Shown here piece by piece: positions 19,782 to 27,675 of a stretch of 29,173 nt of DNA (position 1 is the stretch's first letter; each line of letters starts with the position of its first letter). A model generated the notes under the pieces. The model saw nothing but the letters and a program-made list of their open reading frames with translations, did not search any database and was not told where the DNA came from. The stretch is from DATKLX01 sp035542155 (GTDB lineage: Bacteria; Chloroflexota; Anaerolineae; Anaerolineales; Anaerolineaceae). The stretch lies in the NCBI GenBank assembly GCA_035542155.1, contig DATKLX010000133.1, positions 1-29,173 on the forward strand, given 5' to 3'. The translations under genes and the position numbers were made by a program.

Positions 19782-20625
19782 GATTGGGTTGGCCCACAGT
19801 CTGCTTCCGGGATTCCTGGATGTTCTTGGCCGTCAGCACCACGAAGAAGATCGTCACGGCAACCAGGACGATGGTCGAACCGGCGGCGAGATTGAAATAA
19901 TAGGAGATCAGCAGCCCGAAATAAACCGAGATCGAGCCAATTCCCGCCGCCCAGGCTATCATGGCCTCGATCCGCCGCGCGATCAACGCCCCCGTTCCGG
20001 CCGGCGCGAGGAGCATCCCAAACACCAGCAGCGTCCCCACCGTCTGGAAGGAGACGATCACCGCGAGCGCGATCAGCGCCAGCATGATATTGTGGTAGAG
20101 CTTCGCTGAAAACCCGGCCACCTGCGCCTGCTCGGGGCTGAAGCACAGCAGCAGGAACGGGCGCGCGCAGATCCACGCCGTCACCCCGATCACCAGCGTG
20201 GCGATAAGCTGGATGATCACCGCCTGGTTGTCGATCCCTAAAATCTCGCCGAACAGCACGCGGACGATGTCCCCCGAAAAGGAGTTCGAGCGAGAGACGA
20301 TCACCACCCCCAGGGCAAGCATACCCACAAAAAGCAACCCGATCGCCGTGTCCGAAGACAGCCGCGACTTGCGGGTGATCAGGCTGATTCCGGCGATCAT
20401 CACCACCGCGCCGAGCGCCGCCCCATAAATCCCGGGAATGCCCAGCAGCATGGCCACCGCGATCCCCGGAAGGACGCCATGGGCCAGCGCGTCGCCGATG
20501 AAAGCCAGCCCGCGCAGCACAACGTAGGTCCCCACGATACCGCAGGAGATCGAGACCAGGATCCCTGCAATCAGCGCGCGCTGCATGAATATGTTGTTCA
20601 CAAATGGCTCGACGAAAAGGTTCAT
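19774..20625 (-). CDS. Metal (Zn/Mn-type) ABC transporter permease
   Basis: A 283-residue integral membrane protein of the ABC-3 family (ZnuB/MntC/TroC group) with about eight hydrophobic helices. Typical sections are GTYVVLRGLAFIGDALAHGVLPG near the N-terminus and TVGTLLVFGMLLAPAGTGALIARR near the middle, which interacts with the ATPase. It precedes the ATPase gene with an 8-nt overlap. Start at 20625; the Shine-Dalgarno is weak. About 200 non-coding bases lie upstream, with no clear promoter (TTGCAA with a TATGGA 15 nt later is too short a spacing). Confidence 0.9.
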   Translation of the reverse strand: MNLFVEPFVNNIFMQRALIAGILVSISCGIVGTYVVLRGLAFIGDALAHGVLPGIAVAMLLGIPGIYGAALGAVVMIAGISLITRKSRLSSDTAIGLLFVGMLALGVVIVSRSNSFSGDIVRVLFGEILGIDNQAVIIQLIATLVIGVTAWICARPFLLLCFSPEQAQVAGFSAKLYHNIMLALIALAVIVSFQTVGTLLVFGMLLAPAGTGALIARRIEAMIAWAAGIGSISVYFGLLISYYFNLAAGSTIVLVAVTIFFVVLTAKNIQESRKQTVGQPNHG

Positions 20626-20739
20626 AACATCATTAAATCTCGATTTCAGTTCTCAAAGTTTGGGGCTAATCATAACTTAATTCCATAAAATGAGGACACC
20701 GATTGCAAGGATTCAATCGTTTTCACGGATCAGGAGCTG

Positions 20740-20834
20740 AACCATGAAGAAACAAAATATACGAAGATAACGCGAAGAAGATGCTCTCCGCTTTCTGTTC
20801 TCTGTTCCTCTGTGTGCTTTGTGGTGAGCCCTTT
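20740..20834 (-). repeat. Degenerate CACAGAG/CTTCG-type intergenic repeat, copy 2
   Basis: On the minus strand, directly after the radical SAM stop codon, the sequence reads GTAAAAAGGGCTCACCACAA, then a run of CACAGAGG/CAGAGAAC-type units, then TCTTCGCGTTATCTTCG. It is related to the stretch at 7556-7636. No gene or stable fold was identified. Confidence 0.45.
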
Positions 20835-22046
20835 TTACAGATGGAAAGCTAACTGCTGAGCGGGGCGGCGACCGTCAAGTAAAACGAACGGGGCAGCGCG
20901 GCCTATCTGAACCCCATACGCGCGCAGCTCGCCCAGGTCGTGGAGACGGCCTTTCCGGCGTGCACCCAGGATCGCCCGCGCGCCTTTCGGCCCGATCCCC
21001 GGAATGCGCATCAGCTCGTGCAGATCGGCCCGATTGATCTCTACCGGGCTGTGACTGAGGTTATTCTCCGCCCAGGCCAGCTTGGGATCCCGCGCCAGGG
21101 GCAGGTTGCCCTCAGCTGAGAACGGCAGCTCCTCGAGATCGAAGCCATAATCGTGGAGCAGGAAGGACGCCTGGTAGAGGCGGTGCTCGCGCCAGGGATT
21201 TTCCGCCGGCAGGTTCTCGAGTGGGGTGTCTTCGACCGGGTTAAACCCCGAGAAATACGCCCGCGCCAGCCGCAGGTCGCGGTACAGTCGGAAGATCGTG
21301 TCGAGCAGCTCCAGGTCCGTCTCCCCCGCCCCGCCCACCACGAATTGTGTGGTGGTTGATGGCCAGCGCCCGTTCCAGCCCTTCCTCGCGGGCTGGCTGC
21401 GCCGGATCTCCTCGACCCACTTCAACGGCTGCAGCAGCTCATCCAGAAAGGCCTTTTGCGGCGCCAGCCGGATCAGGCGGCGCGTGTTAGGCGCTTCCAG
21501 GTTGACCGAGACCCGGTCCGCCAGTTGCAAGGCCCGCTCGACCTGGGCGTACTCTGCGCCGGGCATCAGCTTCAGGTGCAGGTAGCCCTGAAAACCTAGC
21601 CGGCTGCGCAGAATCTCTGCCGTGGCGATCAGGCGGTCCTGGGTGCGCATCCCGCCCCCCGCGATCCCCGAGCTGAGGAACAGCCCCTGGACTGCCCGGC
21701 CCTGGTAAAGTCGCATGAACATCTGGGCCATTTCCTCCGGCTTGAAGGTGATCCGCCGGTAGTCCCGTCCAGCGCGAAAGGGGCAGTAATAGCAGTCCCG
21801 CTCACAGGCCGAGGTCAGCAGGGTCTTGAGCAGAGCGATCCGCTTCCCTCCGGGCATCACCGCGTGATAGACGGGTAGCCCATTCCTCGGCGGCGAAGGG
21901 TCCCTGGTGGAGCGCGGCGAGAACGACGGGCAGGTCGCCTGGCCGGGCAGGCTGGCATTTTGGCCACCCACAGGCGCGCGCAGCTCCTCGGCAGGCTCGA
22001 AATGCATAAAATCGCCCAGTCCGGCCAGTTTCTCCATCGCGTCCAT
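20835..22046 (-). CDS. Radical SAM protein with helix-hairpin-helix, putative DNA modification/repair
   Basis: A 403-residue radical S-adenosylmethionine protein. The iron-sulfur cluster motif C81-x3-C85-x2-C88 (CERDCYYC) opens the SAM barrel. A C-terminal helix-hairpin-helix (about 338-383, core IPGIGPKGA at 348-356) points to nucleic-acid binding. The layout matches the family named putative DNA modification/repair radical SAM protein (TIGR03916). Its usual partner, a uracil-DNA-glycosylase-like/DUF4130 protein, is not in this window. The ATG at 22046 lies where transcription should start from the promoter at 22054-22082, so the mRNA looks leaderless; this supports the chosen start. The reaction is unknown. 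Confidence 0.88.
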   Translation of the reverse strand: MDAMEKLAGLGDFMHFEPAEELRAPVGGQNASLPGQATCPSFSPRSTRDPSPPRNGLPVYHAVMPGGKRIALLKTLLTSACERDCYYCPFRAGRDYRRITFKPEEMAQMFMRLYQGRAVQGLFLSSGIAGGGMRTQDRLIATAEILRSRLGFQGYLHLKLMPGAEYAQVERALQLADRVSVNLEAPNTRRLIRLAPQKAFLDELLQPLKWVEEIRRSQPARKGWNGRWPSTTTQFVVGGAGETDLELLDTIFRLYRDLRLARAYFSGFNPVEDTPLENLPAENPWREHRLYQASFLLHDYGFDLEELPFSAEGNLPLARDPKLAWAENNLSHSPVEINRADLHELMRIPGIGPKGARAILGARRKGRLHDLGELRAYGVQIGRAAPFVLLDGRRPAQQLAFHL

Positions 22047-22053
22047 GACATTG

Positions 22054-22082
22054 ATTATAGAACATAAGTTTCATTAATTCAA
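22054..22082 (-). promoter_or_regulatory. Promoter of the radical SAM gene (leaderless)
   Basis: On the minus strand TTGAAT (22077-22082), 17 nt, TATAAT (22054-22059). The expected start is 22046-22047, at the ATG itself, and no Shine-Dalgarno is present. Confidence 0.8.
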
Positions 22083-22084
22083 CA

Positions 22085-22830
22085 TTGGATGCTGGCTATC
22101 TCTCCCGCATCCTGGCCCGCCTGGAGCAGCAGGGATCGTCGAGAAGCTCCCCTCGGAGACAGATGGACGCCAGCGCCTGCTGCGCCTCACTCCCAGTGGA
22201 ACCGAGGCGTTCCTCCTCCTCGACCAGCGCTCGCGGGACGAGGTCGCCGAGATGCTCGCCGAGCTAAGCGTCGAGGACCAGAACTTTCTGCTTAACGCCA
22301 TGCAGAGCATCGAAACCCTGATCGGCAAGGGCCGCGGTTACAAATACGCGGAGACCTTCTTCTTGCGCGGCCCGGAGCCGGGGGATTTGGGCTGGGTCGC
22401 CCACCGCCACGGCGTGCTCTATGCCCGGGAATACGGCTGGGATGAGCGCTTCGAAGCCCTGGTCGCCCAGATCGTCGCCGATTTCGTCAACCATTTCAAC
22501 CCGGATCGCGAGCGCTGCTGGATCGCCGAGATGGGCGGCGAAATCGTCGGCTCGGTGTTCCTCGTCCAGCTCAGCGATAGCGTCGCCAGGCTGCGCCTGC
22601 TCCTGGTCGAGCCCAGGGCCCGCGGTATGGGTCTGGGCGCCCGCCTCGTGGACGAGTGCATCCGCTTTGCTCGCCGCTGCGGCTACCAGAAGATGACCCT
22701 CTGGACCAACAGTATCCTGGTCGACGCCCGGCGGATCTATCAGCGCGCCGGCTTCTGCATCACCGCCACCGAAGCGCATCACAGCTTCGGCCACGACCTG
22801 GTCAGCGAGACCTGGGAACTGGATCTATAA
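22085..22830 (+). pseudogene. Degraded MarR-GNAT fusion gene; GNAT half intact
   Basis: Intact relatives are about 300 residues: a MarR-type winged helix fused to a GNAT acetyltransferase. Here the first 70 or so residues are missing. The remaining MarR part begins abruptly as LDAGYLSRILARLEQQG (from 22085). It loses one base at about 22133, then continues in another frame as IVEKLPSETDGRQRLLRLTP. The GNAT part (open from 22252) is complete, with WVAHRHGVLYAREYGWDE, LRLLLVEPRARGMGLGARLV (acetyl-CoA loop) and the family end SFGHDLVSETWELDL. A stand-alone GNAT from 22252 is possible but has no ribosome site. The 5' truncation lies at the promoter of the radical SAM gene, suggesting a rearrangement. 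Confidence 0.75.
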
Positions 22831-22904
22831 CAGAATACCAGCCGCCAGGTTTTGGCATCGATGGCCGGTTGGCTGATCGCGGACCGCTTGAAATCTGACG
22901 GTCT

Positions 22905-23684
22905 TTACTCCTCTTTCCGCGCCTGCATCAAAAAACGCAGCAGAATAAACACGCCAAAGACCACTACAATCATCAATACGGCAATCGGTTGGGCCGCGTT
23001 CAATCCGAATCCGGTAAAGCGTTCGAACACCAGGACCGGGATGATCTTCGGGTTGTAGGCCAGGATCACCACCGCGCCGAACTCGCTGATCCCCCGCGCC
23101 CACATCATCAGGATCCCGCTCGTCACGCCGTTCCAGGCTTGGGGAAAAATCACGTGCCAGAACGCCTGCCACGGGGATGCTCCATCCACCAGCGCGGCGC
23201 GTTCCAGCTCCGGATCGAGCAGAGCAAAGCTCTCCCGGCTCAGGTTGACCAGGTACGGTAGGCTGACAAAGGCCATCGCCACCACAATTCCCCCCAGGTT
23301 GTCAGTGAAAGTCAATCCAACAGGTGCCAGGAATTTCCCCAGGATACCCTGCCGGCCAAAGACAAGCAGTAGAGCGATCCCGGAGGCGGTATGCGGGAGC
23401 ACGATCGGCAGGTCAATGATGCTTTCGATCACCCGTTTTCCCATAAAGCGCACCCGCGCGAGCAGGTAGGCCATGGGCACACCGCAAAGAACAGTCAGCC
23501 CCGTGGCCAGCGCTGAAGCGCTAAAGGTCAGCGCCAGCGAGCGACCTACCTCCGGATCACCGAATGACTGAAAAATCGATCCTGGCGTCGTTGAGAAAAG
23601 CGCGGCGGCCAGCGGCAGCAGCACAAAAATGAGCAGCAACGAGCTGGCCGCTCCCATAAAGGCCACGAACGGCGAGGGCTTCAT
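22905..23684 (-). CDS. wtpB: Tungstate/molybdate ABC transporter permease (WtpB/ModB-type)
   Basis: A 259-residue inner-membrane permease with about six helices, in the molybdate/tungstate uptake family. The cytoplasmic EAA-type loop (about 180-220), with LVDGASPWQAFWHVIFPQAW and ARGISEFGAVVILAYNPK, is typical of WtpB/ModB. The start codon overlaps the end of wtpA by 4 nt (ATGA), so the two are translationally coupled. No dedicated ATPase (WtpC/ModC) follows; the only ATPase of the operon is TupC, four genes upstream. It is the last gene of the operon and no clear terminator was seen. Confidence 0.9.
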   Translation of the reverse strand: MKPSPFVAFMGAASSLLLIFVLLPLAAALFSTTPGSIFQSFGDPEVGRSLALTFSASALATGLTVLCGVPMAYLLARVRFMGKRVIESIIDLPIVLPHTASGIALLLVFGRQGILGKFLAPVGLTFTDNLGGIVVAMAFVSLPYLVNLSRESFALLDPELERAALVDGASPWQAFWHVIFPQAWNGVTSGILMMWARGISEFGAVVILAYNPKIIPVLVFERFTGFGLNAAQPIAVLMIVVVFGVFILLRFLMQARKEE

Positions 23685-24748
23685 CGGCTGGCGGCCGCCA
23701 GCGCCTTCAGTCCCGGCGGAAGGGCTTCATATCCATCCGCCGGGACCGGATCAAACAGGGGATGATGATCCCTCTCCATGATCTGCCGGCCGGCCCGGCT
23801 CAACAAAAAAGCGACGAACTCTTCGGCCTGTTTGGAATGCGGAGCATTGGAAGGGATGGTGATCCCATATCCGATCTGTTCTCCGCGGAATTCCGGCTTG
23901 ACCGAAGCAAACCGTTGGAAATCCAGCAGCACCGCCACTTTTCCATAATTTGGATTTTCCGCGGCCTCGCCCAGGTCCAGGCTGGCGGGCAGGCTCACCA
24001 TCTTCAACCCGTGCTGCTGGATGACGCTCTCATATTCAAAGAAGTAATCGATATCCCCGGATTCGAGCAGGGCCAGCAGCTCCATCGCGGCTCCGCGAAC
24101 GACCAGGTGTGTATCTTTGCGGGTTTCCAGGATTTCCGGGACGCGGATGCGGGTCAGCCCGGCCTCATCGGTTACTTTGATCGGATAAGTAAACTGTCCG
24201 GCAAATACCCGGCTGAACAGGTCAACCGGTCCCTGAGTTTGCTCGGCCAGTTTGAGCACCATCAGGGTGCGGTATCCCGAAGCGTCGAAGCGCGGGTCGG
24301 AGAGCCCCAGCCTGACCCCGGGTCGGGTGATCACCTCTGCCCAGTTCTTCCCGTTGATCTCCGCTGCATACTGGCTTTTTGGCGTATAAGCCAGGGCTAG
24401 CCGGTTTGTCGCAAAACGCAGGTACCACGCCGCATAGGGTTTCCCCGTCTCCGGATCCTTTTGCTGGTACATCAGCAGCGGGATCAGGGCTTGATCCGCG
24501 GTGGCGACCACGTCGATCTTTACGTGCAGCTCGGTCACATGGCGCATTACCTGGATGCTGCCATGATATTCCGCCTGCACGTCGATATCCGGATGTTCCG
24601 CCTCAAAGGCCGCCGTCAGATCCCCAAAAGGCTGGATCAGGCTATCCGCCGCAAAAAGAACCAGGGGCGTTTTCGGTTTTGGCCCACAGCCGCTGAGAAG
24701 CAGACCAGCGCACAAGAAACCTGTCAGCGCTTGGGTGAACCGTTTCAT
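23681..24748 (-). CDS. wtpA: Tungstate/molybdate-binding lipoprotein (WtpA-type)
   Basis: A 355-residue substrate-binding lipoprotein with lipobox LLSGC (Cys21). The mature protein follows the WtpA pattern: FAADSLIQPFGDLTAAFEAE, DVVATADQALIPLLMY, FATNRLALAYTPKSQYAAEI, GLSDPRFDASGYRTLMVLKL and a C-terminal YGITIPSNA segment. WtpA proteins bind tungstate and molybdate with very high affinity; which anion is preferred here cannot be told. It overlaps the lipoprotein gene upstream and wtpB downstream by 4 nt each, which fits tight coupling. It delivers substrate to WtpB. Confidence 0.92.
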   Translation of the reverse strand: MKRFTQALTGFLCAGLLLSGCGPKPKTPLVLFAADSLIQPFGDLTAAFEAEHPDIDVQAEYHGSIQVMRHVTELHVKIDVVATADQALIPLLMYQQKDPETGKPYAAWYLRFATNRLALAYTPKSQYAAEINGKNWAEVITRPGVRLGLSDPRFDASGYRTLMVLKLAEQTQGPVDLFSRVFAGQFTYPIKVTDEAGLTRIRVPEILETRKDTHLVVRGAAMELLALLESGDIDYFFEYESVIQQHGLKMVSLPASLDLGEAAENPNYGKVAVLLDFQRFASVKPEFRGEQIGYGITIPSNAPHSKQAEEFVAFLLSRAGRQIMERDHHPLFDPVPADGYEALPPGLKALAAASR

Positions 24749-26211
24749 TTCAGCTCAATCTTTTCCACGTCCCGCGCCCAGAAGTTACTCTGCATCCCCG
24801 GCATGGCGGCGTTCAACCCTCCTTTGTCAGTGAAATAAATCAGGCAGTCCTTACATGCACGCACCGCTGCCAGGTCCACGTCGCTGACATACCCGTCCGA
24901 GGCGATCATGGAAACTATCTTTGCTTCTGGTTTGAATCCAGCGAGATCGAGCAGTTCATTCAATCGGACCCCTTCTACGTCCATCTTGCCCGATTTAGGA
25001 TGCTCTACTGTGGCCTTGACCACATCCAGTTTCTTCAGCTCTGGGAGAGACCACGATAGGGGCCTATCCACCAGGCCGCTCAGGCTCAGCGCGGCCACTG
25101 CATTTGAGGTTGCCGCTGCAGCCTCGGTAGGGCATACGGTCGCGGTGGCTTCAGGTGCGGGGGATACATCCAGGTGGAGAATGATCTTTTCGATCCCACC
25201 CACGCTTTCTTTTGGGGAGACGTCTGATCCGACCAGCTTTAATGGAAAGTCCTTGTCCGTCAGTGGGTTTCCATCGGCGGTATTGGCCACGAGAATGTTT
25301 TTATTCCCTCGCACTCGCTTGCTGTCCAGTGTGACCGAATAGCCATCTTTCCCCACGATCTCGATGGTATATCCCGCCGCGGCCAGGGCGGCGTCAAATG
25401 CCCCGGTCCCATGCTTGTTTTCATCATCGACGCGCCCGGCCAGCAGGTACAACGGGGTTCCATTCCACTTGACCGCCTTTTCATCCGTCCAGGAGGCTGG
25501 ATGGCACTGGCCTGTAGAGCAGGATTCGAAGGTGCCCCGGTCGACCTCGTCGATGATTTTGCCTTGCAGCACCAGCGACCAATCTGCTGCCATGGGCTTG
25601 ATCGTCACTTTATTGATGAACTTCACCGACCAGTGCCCGTCCACCACCTGGGTGGGTTGATCCCCCAGTACGACCAGGCGCAGGTTCCCATCTGTCTGCG
25701 GGTCGAGGGGTTTGCCTTCCATTTCATAAGCCAGCGCGACCCGCAGATTGCCCGGGTTCGCGATCTCATCCCCGGTCGCCGGATCGTAGGTCACAAAATT
25801 CCCCTTCGTTACCTGGTCGTATGAAAAGGTCATCGCATACCCGTCCGAGGCCTCGACCTGTACGCCCATTGAGGCGTCTAAGCCACCGGTCTGGTCGAGC
25901 AGGTCGGTCAGCAGCACGCCCTTCATTTTCTGGGGCGGGTATATCTTTCCCGTACTGGTCTTATATCCCGCGAGACCCTCGGCAGCGGGCAGGTTTTTCA
26001 GATCCTCCAGGCGGAAAGTTTTCGTTCCATCGCTCCCCGCCACCGTCAGCACAACCGCAGCCGGCTGCGTGGGAGCGATCAGAGGCTCCACCATTGCCGT
26101 TGGCGCTGACTGCGGCAGCGTGGTCGGCGCTGTGGTTGGCGTTGGCTGGCAGGCGGCGATTGTCCACACAAGAGCTGCAAACAGGATAAAAGACGGCAGG
26201 TTTTTTTTCAT
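24745..26211 (-). CDS. Lipoprotein with three molybdopterin-oxidoreductase-like domains
   Basis: A 488-residue surface lipoprotein: lipobox IAAC (Cys21), a Thr/Pro-rich linker (22-50), then three domains of the type annotated as oxidoreductase molybdopterin-binding-like. Each has a conserved DGY: 123-125, 289-291 and 439-441. Domain 2 also holds C231-STGQ-C236-H237. Domain 3 ends with RACKDC (C453, C456). The same domain with an ACDGC forms the C-terminus of the TupA protein next door. The usual sulfite-oxidase molybdenum ligand cysteine is not recognisable, so catalysis is doubtful; metal or oxyanion handling is inferred from the operon. Start at 26211 (GAGGCGAGG upstream); the frame is open to 26274. 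Confidence 0.82.
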   Translation of the reverse strand: MKKNLPSFILFAALVWTIAACQPTPTTAPTTLPQSAPTAMVEPLIAPTQPAAVVLTVAGSDGTKTFRLEDLKNLPAAEGLAGYKTSTGKIYPPQKMKGVLLTDLLDQTGGLDASMGVQVEASDGYAMTFSYDQVTKGNFVTYDPATGDEIANPGNLRVALAYEMEGKPLDPQTDGNLRLVVLGDQPTQVVDGHWSVKFINKVTIKPMAADWSLVLQGKIIDEVDRGTFESCSTGQCHPASWTDEKAVKWNGTPLYLLAGRVDDENKHGTGAFDAALAAAGYTIEIVGKDGYSVTLDSKRVRGNKNILVANTADGNPLTDKDFPLKLVGSDVSPKESVGGIEKIILHLDVSPAPEATATVCPTEAAAATSNAVAALSLSGLVDRPLSWSLPELKKLDVVKATVEHPKSGKMDVEGVRLNELLDLAGFKPEAKIVSMIASDGYVSDVDLAAVRACKDCLIYFTDKGGLNAAMPGMQSNFWARDVEKIELK

Positions 26212-26243
26212 ATCAGCCTCGCCTCGATGGTTATCAGGATTGA

Positions 26244-26265
26244 ATATTTGTATCCGGACAAATAT
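26244..26265 (-). other. Intra-operon hairpin between the two multidomain lipoprotein genes
   Basis: An 8-bp AT-rich stem ATATTTGT/ACAAATAT (26244-26251 with 26258-26265) has an ATCCGG loop and lies in the 67-nt gap between the fused TupA gene and the next lipoprotein gene. It has no T-tract; it could affect mRNA processing or be an operator. Confidence 0.4.
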
Positions 26266-26278
26266 ACATCTCAAGCAT

Positions 26279-27649
26279 CTATTTCGCCTGAATTTCCACC
26301 AGGCCTTTGACCGCCAGTTTGTTGGGGAAACCGGGCATCACCAGGATATACCCTCCCGCTGGATTAAAGCCCACCGCGCATCCGTCGCAGGCCAGCACAT
26401 CCTTCAAAGCCGCTTCCGCCTGGTATCCATCGCTGCCGATAAATACCAGGGTAGCGGCGTCTGCCGCCGGTTTGGCCAGCTCGATCAGTGTTTTCAAGGA
26501 AACACCGGTATATTCGGTGGTCGTGCCATCCTTATTGGTCGCGGTGGCTTTGACTGCGGGCATGGCCTTCAAATCCGCGTCCTTCCAGCTCTGCGCGGTT
26601 GCGACTTTGCCGCTGAACTTCAGCCCGCTGCCGGCGGGGGCCGCGAAGGGGTTTTTCGCGTCCGGGTGGGCCGCCAGGTACGGCTTGGAGATCGGGAAGA
26701 ACAGGCTCGTCCCAAAATCGGCCTTGCCGAAAGCGGCCACTTTTTCCATCACCGGCGCGGAGATCAGCCAGTCGATAAACTTATTGGCCAGGTCGTTCTG
26801 GATCTTGGGGCTTTTATCCGGGTTGACCGCGATCACCCCGTAGGGATTGAGCAGGGTCTTATCCCCTTCCACCAGGATCTTCAGCGTCAGCCCTTTTTTG
26901 GTCTGGGTCAGGTACGTCGCCCGGTCGCTCAGCGTGTAGGCCTGTTTTTCATCCGACATGGTCAGCACCGCGCCCATCCCCTGTCCGGCGTTGATGTACC
27001 AGTCGCCTTTCGGATCGATAGCGGCTGATTTCCAGATCGCCAGCTCCTTGGTATTGGTCCCGGATTGGTCGCCGCGCGAGACGAACGGCGCCTGCGCTGC
27101 GGCGATGGCTTTGAACGCATCGACGGCCGACTTCATCCCCGAGATCTTCGCCGGGTCGCTGGTTGGGCCAACGATGACAAAGTCGTTGTACATCACGTCC
27201 TCGCGGCGAATGCCGTCTTTGTTATCCATAAATGTTTTTTCCGCGGCGGGTGAGTGAACCAGGAGCACGTCCACGTTGCCATCCTTGCCCAGTTGCAGGG
27301 CCTGTCCCGAGCCGACCGCCACGTACTTGATCGGGATGCCGGTATCCTGGGTAAATATCGGCAGCAGGTAACCGAGCAGGCCAGAGTCCTCGGTGCTGGT
27401 GGTTGTAGCCATCAGCAGTGTCCCGGCGGTTCTTTCAGGAGCCGTGGGCGCTGCGGTCGGCGCCTTGGTGGGGACTTCTGTTGCAGGAATGGCAGTGGGC
27501 TCTTCGGTTGGGGCTGCTGGCGCGGTGGGAGCCGCCGGGGGTTCCGTTGGCGCCGGGGTGGTTGTCGTTGCCGGGGCGCAGGCGGAAAGGAGCAGCGCGG
27601 CCAGGATGAGAACGGCAAACAACCTTGTGAGATGAGACTGTTTCAACAT
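26279..27649 (-). CDS. tupA: Tungstate-binding lipoprotein TupA fused to a molybdopterin-oxidoreductase-like domain
   Basis: A 456-residue lipoprotein: lipobox LLSAC (Cys24), a long Thr/Pro/Ala-rich linker (25-75), then a TupA-type binding domain (about 76-340) with LLMATTTSTEDSGLLGYLLP, HSPAAEKTFMDN, RGDQSGTNTKE and the usual aromatic GQGMG segment. TupA proteins bind tungstate with high affinity. The last 110 or so residues (about 347-456) are an extra domain with SDGY (406-409) and LACDGC (C421, C424), closely matching domain 3 of the neighbouring lipoprotein. Ordinary TupA proteins are about 270-300 residues and lack it. A GGAGGAAGA ribosome site supports the start. Confidence 0.88.
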   Translation of the reverse strand: MLKQSHLTRLFAVLILAALLLSACAPATTTTPAPTEPPAAPTAPAAPTEEPTAIPATEVPTKAPTAAPTAPERTAGTLLMATTTSTEDSGLLGYLLPIFTQDTGIPIKYVAVGSGQALQLGKDGNVDVLLVHSPAAEKTFMDNKDGIRREDVMYNDFVIVGPTSDPAKISGMKSAVDAFKAIAAAQAPFVSRGDQSGTNTKELAIWKSAAIDPKGDWYINAGQGMGAVLTMSDEKQAYTLSDRATYLTQTKKGLTLKILVEGDKTLLNPYGVIAVNPDKSPKIQNDLANKFIDWLISAPVMEKVAAFGKADFGTSLFFPISKPYLAAHPDAKNPFAAPAGSGLKFSGKVATAQSWKDADLKAMPAVKATATNKDGTTTEYTGVSLKTLIELAKPAADAATLVFIGSDGYQAEAALKDVLACDGCAVGFNPAGGYILVMPGFPNKLAVKGLVEIQAK

Positions 27650-27675
27650 TCTTCCTCCTTGTGAAAATCTTTGGG

